A DNA stretch of 64,000 bases from Lepidostoma basale (Eukaryota > Arthropoda > Insecta > Trichoptera > Lepidostomatidae): contig JAHDVF020000016.1 of assembly GCA_022606425.2 (NCBI GenBank), forward strand, positions 3,750,501-3,814,500, written 5' to 3'. Positions within the stretch are counted from its first letter, which is position 1. The number at the start of each line of letters is the position of its first letter. Below the pieces are notes generated by a model, which searched no databases, was not told the DNA's origin, and was given only the letters and a program-made list of their open reading frames with translations. Shown in pieces: positions 1-9,400 of this stretch. Position numbers and translations under genes: made by a program.

Positions 1-40
1 TAATTATAAACTTTTAATTGAGTTTACAAATGTAGTGGAA

Positions 41-147
41 AAAACTGCTTTTACTTTTATCTTAATTTCGACAGCGACCGGTTTCGCCACGCTAGCTGGT
101 ATCGACAGATCATTCAGTGATTGTCAAAATAAAGACAAAAAGTTCTG
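41..147. repeat. Degenerate foldback MITE (copy 1)
   Basis: Two arms face each other: one has tttcgacagcgaccgg near 67-82, the other a facing aaataaagacaaaaagt near 127-143. The same arms occur in better shape at 10595-10725, so this is a short non-autonomous inverted-repeat element. Its ends are approximate and no target duplication was resolved. Confidence 0.5.
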
Positions 148-224
148 AAATAAATATTACATGATGTCATTGTGGTCCAGCACTTTTTATAGATAATCTT
201 TCGCCAATTTATTGTGACAGACAG

Positions 225-372
225 TTAATCTAATCTAATACACCGATAAGTAGCTGATAAATCGCCATTTTATTGTGACCTGAATTCTTTATCACACCAA
301 AGACAGTGTGAGGATAACACTTTTATCTCCTGGAATCGTATCCGGAACCTTTGGTGTGGCAGTCATAGTTTA
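225..372 (-). repeat. tRNA-derived SINE, minus orientation
   Basis: This shares a body with the copies at 9966-10140, 42905-43070 and 49695-49870. Shared parts are the ATTTTATTGTGAC segment, the GAATTC...CACACCAAAGACAGTGTGA segment, a degenerate box-B-like stretch near 340 and a TGTGGCAGTCAT end. It is too diverged to be active. Confidence 0.6.
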
Positions 373-442
373 GCCATATTTAGGACACTGTTAATTAATA
401 ATATTTTGGTTGATTTATAAAGCAGTTTAATAATAATAATGT

Positions 443-842
443 GTGTGGTCTGTTTTATTGTATGGATGTGAAACGTGGACCTTGAAAGTCAACTCAATGA
501 ACAGACTGGAAGTATTTGAAATGTGTCTCCATCGCCGAATGCTCACAATTCCCTGGACAGACATAGTTACCAATACCGAAGTCTTGAGGCGAGCTAGAGT
601 TGACAAGGAACTGTTATCAACTCGTATCAAGGTTCGGAAGATTTCACATCTGGGTCATATACTGCGTAGGGAAAAGTACCACTTTCTCCAACTGATATTG
701 GAGGGGGAATTTGAGGGACGCCGAGGGCACAGTAGGAGACAAATCTGAAGTATGGAGGAGCTGTTCCGAGTGGCGCAGGACAGGGACAGGTTCGCCGAGA
801 TGATCCCTAACGTTGGGGGGACCCGACAGGGCACTTGAAGAA
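443..842 (+). pseudogene. LINE reverse-transcriptase ORF, 3' end only
   Basis: The plus frame opens with a LYGCETWTL motif and continues with LEVFEMCLHRRML, LGHILRREKY and LILEGEFEGRRG. This is the usual C-terminal tail after the reverse transcriptase domain of insect LINE ORF2 proteins. The frame is cut by a TGA near 746; the rest (EELFRVAQDRDRFAEMI, ending GT-stop) follows to about 837. Only the last ~130 residues of the element remain, so it is a dead-on-arrival 5'-truncated copy. Confidence 0.75.
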
Positions 843-1090
843 GATAAAGCACGTATTTTTTATGAATTAATCATCTCAAGTGCGCTGTACAATATTCTAC
901 ATGTAACAAATAAGTTATAAACTATACATACTTAGTATTACTGCTGCACCTGATGCAGTCATGCAATACTTATATCAGGATATGATAATTAAAAAAATGC
1001 GTCTAAGTATGAGCGATCTAAACTATGACGGCCCTTTAATGCATTTTGGGTCCGATTGAAGATTATGCCAGGCTGAATTGCACAACAGAA
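843..1090 (-). repeat. L2/CR1-like LINE 3' end, second copy
   Basis: Read on the plus strand it repeats the order of the element at 53830-54520: TTTTTATGAATT, CATCTCAA-GCGCTGTA, TTAGTAT, CTGCACC-GA, then GATCTAAAC and CCAGGCTGAA. It is the 3' UTR and last codons of the same family, heavily mutated and abutting the LINE remnant before it. Confidence 0.6.
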
Positions 1091-1191
1091 TCAATGGCAT
1101 GTATGCTACGTATAACAATTATATGAAGCTGTTTTTTTTAATACTTTTATCTTTTTGATTGGCAGTACGATAACCTAGCAGCCCCTTATAA

Positions 1192-1440
1192 CAAACACCA
1201 TGATAAACGCCTAGCATAGATTGGCCATGTATGCCGAGTCGTAGAGACCAGAGCAATCAAGATCCTGTACTCGTCAAGACCGGTTGAAGTAAGACTGACG
1301 AAGATCTGGATAGGTTAAGCCAAATGGACTGCCGGGAGTAAAAGGTGCAGGATCGAGGAACTTGGAAGAAAATCATCAAGGAGGCTAAAACTCTTCAAGA
1401 GTTGTATGGCCATATGAAGTAAAGAAGATTATCTTCTTTC
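1192..1440 (+). pseudogene. LINE ORF 3' end, frameshifted
   Basis: Pieces in different plus frames read IGHVCR, AIKILYSS, then near the end RGTWKKIIKEAKTLQELYGHMK and a stop. That is the tail of another LINE ORF2 (GHV-R, GRP-RW, DR--W). Several frameshifts separate the pieces. A palindromic AAGAAGATTATCTTCTT follows the stop. Confidence 0.6.
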
Positions 1441-2025
1441 AAGAAGATAATGTTAAAAACAATCAATCAATAAATTTAACCTCTCATTTTCTTTATTGAT
1501 ATTACATAACATTGTTGATTTATCATGATGGATAGCTTTTTTATACCAAAAAAATAATCGGAGAGCTTTTACTTGTGAGTGTATCATTTATCGGCCTATT
1601 TCTTGTTTTTTTAAACATGTCTTGTTATTTGAAAATATATAGATTTACCTTGAAACACGATTAATAAACAAAGAAAAGTCGTTAGCATAGAAAAATGGTA
1701 AATAATAAATATGAAAGATAGGAACGTTTTTATTTTTCTATTAATCAACCGTTAGAAAGTACTAGTTAGTTAGTTAGTTAGAAAGTACCAAAACTATAAA
1801 ATAAGTTTTACTTCATAATTAATTATATTTTAATGATCGTGAAGCTACTGATGTGAAGCAAACGGGGGGGTCATCAATTCTAAAAATAAATGTACATTAT
1901 CAAAGCAAAGAAACAATAAAAAATCACTTCTTTAATACAATAATATAAGTAATTCATGGAAACTTTATTGAATGACTGTGAGACATGGTGCCTTACATAA
2001 AAAGGTAGTTATAAACAAAAACAAA
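1441..2025. other. AT-rich stretch, no gene seen
   Basis: No open frame or recognisable element is visible. A short (TTAG)n run at about 1763-1781 resembles the 3' tail of the RTE family elsewhere in the window, but no RTE body is attached. Confidence 0.5.
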
Positions 2026-2475
2026 CAAACCATCACGCCGGTAGGCAGAGAGAATTGACCGCCACACTACTCTATCCTGACATACCTCTCTAGCTTCCTC
2101 CACATTCATACATCGAGTCATACACGCACGTCGATTCTTCCGGCTTCTGACATTACCAACCTTTAATATTTTATTAATTTGGTCATGTCATGTTTTTCTC
2201 GGTCTACCTCGTCTCCTTACTCCATTTACATCGTTAACGTATACTTTTTTAACCATTCTTTCTTCATCCATGCTCTCCATATGTCCGAACCAACGCAGCG
2301 AACCTTTCATAATTTTGTTCATCATACCTTATTTCGCTCTACATTCCTTCCTATTTAAGATTCTGTCGTACATCGTTCTACCACACATACGTCTTAGGGA
2401 CCTCATCTCTACCGCAATTATTCTGCTCTCATCTTTCTTCAGCTAGTTCCATGCTTCGATTCTATGCATGAGGAT
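2026..2475 (-). mobile_element. RTE-type retrotransposon, 5'-truncated fragment
   Basis: In minus sense it encodes degenerate pieces of the RTE C-terminal region (MRSLRRMC, HMERM, RGRPRKTWHDQIN, ACMTRCMNVEEAR) that are intact at 33610-34787. Several indels and stops are present. The 3' end lies at about 2030 next to the characteristic CATCACGCC motif. Confidence 0.8.
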
Positions 2476-2584
2476 TGAGACCAGAAAAGAGGTAGTTTTA
2501 TCAGTTTAAAAGAGATTTTTTATTTACATATAAAATATATAAATACTTTACAAATTTACAAATTTATTTCACCTTGCGAGGGGA

Positions 2585-2830
2585 ATCTCAAACCTCGCTC
2601 TCTAAAACCGATAAAACAATCCCGTATTGATTGTTTTTTAATGTGATCTCACTGTCTTTACGAGTATTTCCATTAATAGTGTCAAAATCACAGGTTCCCA
2701 ATCTTTCGTGGACCACCATTCCCTTTACAAGAAAGAAAAAATTCAGCGTACCCTCTCCCATAATAGTCACCAAATTATTCAATATTGTTACACATTATGT
2801 ATATCTATTTAAAACCACATATTTGAAATA
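2585..2830. repeat. Duplicated segment, left copy
   Basis: AATCTCAAACCTCGCTCTCT onward (2585-2626) is repeated almost exactly at 2929-2969. The following TTTTTTAATGTGATCTCACT (about 2634) recurs at 3414-3433. The right copy is split by an RTE insertion. The origin of the unit is unknown. Confidence 0.7.
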
Positions 2831-2928
2831 ATAAGTTATCTAATGTATCAAAAACTTTCATGTTTTAAATGAAAAATTAATGAAATTATAATTAAGTATT
2901 TATTGTTTCTTGAACATATTAATACATA

Positions 2929-3480
2929 ATCTCAAACCTCGCTCTCTAAAACCGATAAAACAATCCCGTTTTGATTAACTAACTAACTAACTAACTAACA
3001 TATTTCTCTCGATTCCTCAACATTCATACATCGTGTCATGCACGCGCGTCGATTTCTCTGACTCCTCACATGGCCGACATTCAATATTTGATTTATTTGA
3101 TCGTGCCACGTTTTCCTCGGTCTTCCTCTATTTCTGGTTCCATTTACATCACTAACATATAATTTTTTTACCATTCTTTCTTCATTCATTCTTTCAATAT
3201 GTCCAAACCATCTTAATGATCCTTTCATTATTTTGTTCATGACACCATCATTCGCACCGCATTCACTTCTTACATTTTCATTCGTCACTCTATCATACAC
3301 AGAGTATCCACATATTCGTCTAAGAGATCTCATTTCTACTGCATTTATTCTACTTTCATCCTTCTTTTGCCAGTTCCATGCCAGTTGCATTGAATGCCAT
3401 TCCGTTTTGATTATGTTTTTTAATGTGATTTCACTGTCTTTACAAGTATTTCAAGTCAAGTCAAGAAAGAAAAAATTATA
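2929..3480. repeat. Duplicated segment, right copy, split by an RTE insertion
   Basis: This is the partner of 2585-2830, with the shared sequence at 2929-2977 and resuming at 3402-3480. The break is explained exactly by the retrotransposon at 2978-3401. Confidence 0.7.
2978..3401 (-). mobile_element. RTE insertion with 12-bp target duplication
   Basis: It is flanked by perfect 12-bp direct repeats CCGTTTTGATTA at 2966-2977 and 3402-3413, which define both ends of a 424-bp, 5'-truncated insertion. In minus sense it keeps an open 131-codon C-terminal piece with MRSLRRICG, HIERM, RGRPRKTWHDQINQ, ACMTRCMNVEESRE. The 3' end is an (AACT)n tail on the plus strand at 2978-2998, so the (TTAG)n run is the true element terminus. 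Confidence 0.85.
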
Positions 3481-3489
3481 TAACTCCAT

Positions 3490-4540
3490 ATTAAATAATT
3501 AATACAAATGAAGACGTCTGTTTTCTAGAAGTTTTCGAAGGTATTAAATATTTTCAAAGTATTTAATTATTATATTGTATATTTAATACATACTAACACT
3601 CCCCATTTACCTCCATACCCGCTACCGCCCTCTTGGAAAGCTCCAGTGCCCACTGCGGTCGGTACCGCCCCCGTTGGTAACGTACGGTCTAAATAAACTA
3701 AATATGTCTATCAGCATTAATATAAGGATGTTATCTTGTCAAATATCACCATCGGTAGATACCCACGCGTAATAATAAGCGCGATTATTATACAAGTTGG
3801 ACAATGATAGCCATTAACGCACCTATATATCTGCTCTATCTCCCAAAGACACTAAATTGACACAATAAAGCAGGCTTACACTGAAGTCCCGGCTGATAAA
3901 AACACACTTTTTCTCAAAACTTTGTCAATAACCATTCAGATTCGATCGTTTCCCCGCGATAATAGTTTGTAGCAACTTCCTTTAGGCTGTTAAACGAAAA
4001 CTCCCCAGTGCGGTACTAAATTCTCCATTTTATCCCTCTTCCATTTTACTTTTCTCTACATTTTTATACTTACGCATTGTGCTGGCTGTTTATTTTTTAG
4101 CTCCCGCGCAAGAAGCTGCACGGTAGAGTAAACTCATCTTAAACTCTTTATGACTTTCGAAAAATTCTAATTCAGCAGACTAAGTTAGCGAAAAATTCAT
4201 AATGTTTTAGTTAAAACTACATGGCCGCGCCGCCCTATCGCGTATTTGACGGCAGGGAACCGTTTATGCCTCCAAAGAAGGATTAACTGGGAAAATTTTA
4301 TGATTTCACATTACCACTGAGCAATCTCGTTTCAGAAATATTACAACGTAATTAATGCTATTCACCAACGCTTTTACCCTTCAAATGTTGCCGTCGTATT
4401 TTTCTCGTAACGTTTTTATTATGTTTATATTTTTGTTTACTTTGTTCAATGCACTGACACAAAATTGCAATTACTTTAATATATTACAATTTACCCAAAA
4501 AATCATTATGCTGTATTAAATGTAAATTTTAAGACTACGT
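3490..4540. other. Non-coding stretch, no gene seen
   Basis: No frame of useful length is present. At 3490-3545 lies one copy of the interspersed AATTAATACGAATGAAAACG-type repeat. Parts at 3600-3720 and 3880-4320 are richer in G+C than their surroundings, but I recognise nothing in them. Confidence 0.4.
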
Positions 4541-4544
4541 AATT

Positions 4545-4813
4545 GAGAAATTATGTATTAAGTATTATTGTTTTAAGTATTAAGTATAAAGTATTAAGTA
4601 TTAAGTATTAAGTATTAAGTATTAAGTGTTAAGTATTAAGTATTAAGTATTAAGTATTAAGTATAAAGTATGAAGTATTAAGTATTGAGTATTAAGTATT
4701 GAGTATTAAGTATTGAGTATTAAGTATTAAGTATTAAGAATTAAGTATTAAGTATTAAGTATTAAGTATTAAGTATTAAGTATTAATTATTAAGTATTAA
4801 GAATTAAGTATTT
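4545..4813. repeat. Satellite of 7-bp unit ATTAAGT
   Basis: About 38 head-to-tail copies of ATTAAGT span roughly 270 bp. Scattered variants include ATAAAGT, ATTGAGT and GTTAAGT. A higher-order pattern ATTGAGTATTAAGT alternates three times near 4684-4725. Confidence 0.95.
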
Positions 4814-4815
4814 GC

Positions 4816-6200
4816 GACCACTTGCTCTATTCTACTCCTATCCCTCGAAATATGTACTCGTATGAGGCTACCCATAATCATGCAATCCACAGAATACATA
4901 ACAAGGGCCTTGGATAATGGTCACCAAGTTGACTGTTCATATTATATAATGATTTCTCAAAGGCCTTTGATACTGTGAACCACGACATTCTGATAGCAAA
5001 ACTATCTCAAATTGGATTCTCTTCTCAGTTGATTATGTTTTTTATTAGTTACCTCGAGGGGAGAAAACAATTCGTCTCATACGGAATTTTTCAATCGGAA
5101 CCTTTTCTTGTAAATCAGGGGTACTACAAGGTTCAAATCTAGGGCCACTCCTCTTCACCATCTTCATAAATGATATTGCGAAGGTGATAAACTTCTTGCG
5201 ATTTCTTTTATTTGCCGATGATCTGAAATTATTCCTAGAAATTAACAATCCTGACGACTGTCTTCGCCTCCAGTCGGATATTGATAATATTGTTAACTGG
5301 AGTCACAGTAATAAAGCACTTTAATGTCTCTAAGTGCGCTATGCTATCGTTTACTAGAGCATTGAGAACTGTGTATCATAAATACACAATGAACAACCAG
5401 CAACTAACACACGCATCTACGATGAAGGATCTCGGGATCATTTATGAGAGTAGGCTGACTTTTCGTGCACATATCGAGAGGATTCGTGACATTGCACTGA
5501 GGATGTTGGGCTTCATCATTCGGACCGGAAGAGTTTTCAGAAATCCCAATGTGCTCAGAGTCCTATACAACGCGTTGGTTCGGAGCAGACTCGAAAGTGG
5601 TTCTGTGATATGGAGTCCTCACGAGGCGAGATATTCCGTTATGCTGGAGAGAGTTCAGAAAAAATTTCTGAGGTATCTCTACATGAGGGAGTATGGTAGT
5701 TATCCGTGGCTCTATCCCACGGCATTTCTTTTAGGAATGCTCGGAACCAATTCTTTACAGCTTCGAAGAGATGGGCATCTCATAACCCATTTCTTTAAAT
5801 TAATCAGGGGATATTTCGAGAATTCGGCCGTGCTAGAGGGTGTTGGTCTTTTTGTCCCTGATAGATTTCTCCGACAGCGACAGCACAGATTGTTTTACCA
5901 ACCGGCCACCAGAACCAATCTGCCTCTGGTGACACCGGTGGGAAGAGCAATTAGTTTGCTGAACGCGGTCTCCTCGGAGATCGACGTCTTTTATATTAGT
6001 GAAGGTACGTTCAGGGGACAAATACTCTTGACTTTAGAAAGTATCTTGTCTTCCTAATGTCGAACCATCTCTAATGCGTTCCTGGTACTTTGTTGTATTT
6101 TTATAATATTTTACTTATACTTAATAGATGCCTTAAACGTTTTCCTGTTTGTAATGTCTTTTAAGTTAATAAACTGATTTGATTTGATTTGATTTGATTA
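4816..6200 (+). mobile_element. Jockey-like LINE, RT core plus C-terminus, dead
   Basis: Pieces of a reverse transcriptase can be read across frameshifts: DYFSKAFDTVNHDIL near 4948, GVLQGSNLGPLLFTIFINDI near 5120 and a FADD box near 5212. An open 258-codon frame at 5281-6057 then holds the thumb/C-terminal region (TMKDLGIIYES, RLESGSVIWSP, ending FRGQILLTLESILSS). A 3' UTR follows with AATAAA-like TAATAAACTGATTTGATTTG. The (TTTGA)n tail at about 6174-6199 marks the 3' end. The N-terminal ORF2 and all of ORF1 are missing. The same 3' end recurs at 8727-9027. Confidence 0.8.
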
Positions 6201-6479
6201 GCTAGCCCAAATATGCCACGATATAGACAGAATCGAAACTGAAGAAATAGAGCATATTTATATACAATTACACTATTTTTTCACCTCATAATTTACTCAG
6301 AACATCGGTAAGAACCCTGGTTGAGCTCGTTTATTATTTTAGACTATTATAAAACATAGTAAAATTGTTTATGGTACGCAAATTTGAATTGATTCTATTC
6401 ATAATATGTCAAAATTATGACAGCAAAATTATTTGTATAATATTTTATTTTAAACTGAAAACAATAAAATTTGTCATAA

Positions 6480-9400
6480 ATGGCTAGCGATAGACTTGAA
6501 AATGTCGCACCGTCACTTGCAAAAGTTTACGAAATAAAGACGAAGTTAGCGAATGCTAGGAATGCTGCTAAATTGCTGAAGAGAAAGGCGAGGGTCTTCG
6601 ACCTTCTTCTCAGAGACCACGCTAAGGAACTGATGTCCAATACGGATCTGATGATGCAGATCCTGAAAGACGCTTACATCGCGCTGGCTGCTGCCAAGTA
6701 TGTCACTGGAAATTTCTCTGCTATCGTCGAAGAGTGCGTCGAAAATGTAAGTTGTAAATATACATTTTTAAATGCCGCCCACGCTTTACAAATGATAAAC
6801 ATTCAAAGAAAAACGTTTATGTGTTAACATGTTACAAGGTCCCAATTACTCATTACAGATATTGTAAAATATAACGAACTATCAGTTTAAATTGAAGGCT
6901 GGTTATTACTAATGTGTTAAGTGGTTTAAACAAGCAACAAAGAAAAAGAGAAAAAAAAACTGTTTGGTGATATTTACGTCATGTACCACGGGTGGCAACT
7001 TTAGAATGACATTTGAACTACATATTATTGAGTCACTTCGCACCTTCACACAATTATTGGCCTTTGTGTTTAACACCAATTAGGATCGAAAACCCTTTTT
7101 TGACATTTTTGATACCTGGCACTTCTGTAATGTCCACCCCTCAATAGTGGGCGAAATTTCTCAGTAAAATGTAGAAAATATTTTTATGTAAATATTCAAT
7201 CACGGATAACATTTTTTTTCAAACATTGATTACATTTTTTTTAATAGATAACTAAAAATACTATATATGTTAAACTTTTAAAAATCATAAAATGAAGGGT
7301 TAACTAACACCGTCTCCCCGAAGGGGTAGGTAGAAAGAATGGACTCCCGCCCTTTTCTTTCCTGACATACTTCTCTCGATTCCTCAACATTCATGTATAC
7401 ATTCACGTTGATTCCTCCGACTCCTCATGTGGCCTACATTCAATATTTGATTTATTTGATGGTGTCACGTTTTCCTCGGTCTTCCTCTTTTTCAAGTTCC
7501 ATTTATAACTTCCTTTTTTTCATCAGTATTTTTTCATCGATTCTTTCCAAGTGTCCAAACCATCTTAATTTTCCTTTCATTATTTTGTTCATAACACTTT
7601 CATTAGCATGGCATTCACTTCTTATTTTGTCACTCGACACTCATCACACATTCGTGTAAGAGATCTCATTTCTACTGCATTTTTTCTACTTTTGTCCTTC
7701 TTTTGCCAGTTCCATGCTTCGCTTCCATGCATAAGGGTCGGTACAAGAGCACCATTGTCCACTGCCATTTTAGCTTGTTTGCGATGACAAGTTTAACTTA
7801 AATAGCGGTCAGTCATCGATATCTCGTTACAGGAGGCAGAGATAAAGGTGGAGTCTTTCATAGAGCGGTCGCTAGGGTCCGCTCGAGTGTTCGTCAAGAA
7901 GGAGTACGGGCCGATCATCTGGCCCTACGGGGGACTCTCCACGGGGGGACACCAGGTAGCTGAGGCGAGGAAACTTTTTAGCATCGCCGTCGGAATCCTC
8001 ATCGATCAAGCTACCCTCAGGAATATGATCTCTTGCCTTTACGAAGCCCGATTATCCACCATGAGGTTAATGTTTTTGAATTGTGGATATTTATTCATTG
8101 TTTCTTAAACAATGGCGTAAAACCCCATTTTAAATAATTAATACGAACCAAAACGTCTATTTATAAAACTTGGTTCACTGTACAATCAAAATCAGTAATT
8201 AATAATCTTTGTTTTTCACACACGTTAAAAATTTCAGAATTTACAATATCAAATTATTCTTCTTTTGTTTTTTACATGTCATACAACAAAAATCAGAACA
8301 AATTTTAAATTAATCCAGAAACGTTCACGGGCATGCGCATCGTGTGCATTCGAATTACTTTCGGAGAGAATCGAAGTATACCTCTCTCGCTCAATTTTAT
8401 TCAAAATATTCTTGCAATATTTCTTGATATTATCCGGATTTTTGATGGACATATTACAATGACTAACAAAGGAACATGTCATTCCCATAAATTATAATGG
8501 AACTTCTAGAAATCAGACGTTTTCATTCGTATTGATTATGTGATATTTACGAGTATATTAGAAATATTATACAACCATCACGCTATCTCGCGGAAGGTGT
8601 AGACAGAAAGAATAGTCTTCCCCTATTTATATTTCCATTTGCATCGTTTACATACACTTTATTTACCTTTTTTTTTTTCTTAATTCATTATTTCCATGTG
8701 TCCAACCTACGTATTATACACCAACCAACTCATATTAACCAACGAACCAATCTGCCTCTAGTGACACCGGTGGGAACAGCAATAAATCAGCTGAACGCGG
8801 TCTCCTCGAAGATCGACGTCTTTCATATTCGTATTAGTGAAAGTACGTTCAGGGGACAAATACTCTCGACTTTAGAAAGCATCTTGTCTTCCTAATGTCG
8901 AACCATCTCTAATGCGTTCCTGGTATTATGTTGAATGCATATAATATTTTACCTGTACTCAATAGATGCCTTAAACATTTATGCTGTTTGTAATATCTTT
9001 AGAGTAAATAAACTGATTTGATTTGATATATTGAAGATCCTTACGGAAGAAATATTATTATTAGAAATTAGGAAAATAGCTTTACTGAAGGTTAAAGCGT
9101 TAAGGTTCTCTCCATTTTTTTTCCGTTTACATCGTTTACATATACTCGTACATTCTTTACCATTTTTTCGTCATTCATTATTTTCATGTCTCCAAATCAT
9201 CTTAATGATCCTTTCATTAAGATGTTTGGACATTAAATATTTTTACAAATAAAAATATTATACACTATATGTTTCAGAGGTCTCCTCCCTTTAAAATTTA
9301 TTGTATTTTTTTAATTATGATGCTAACTCGATACTTGTAAGCTCATAAACAGATTTGAAATATCTGTCATACACATTTTAGCAACTGTTTTGCTGATTTA

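Noticed and set aside
2631..2831. Short frames around the duplicated segment
   Set aside because: Low complexity and not conserved between the two copies of the segment.
4559..4813. Possible CRISPR-like array in the ATTAAGT repeats
   Set aside because: There are no spacers; it is a simple head-to-tail satellite in an animal genome.
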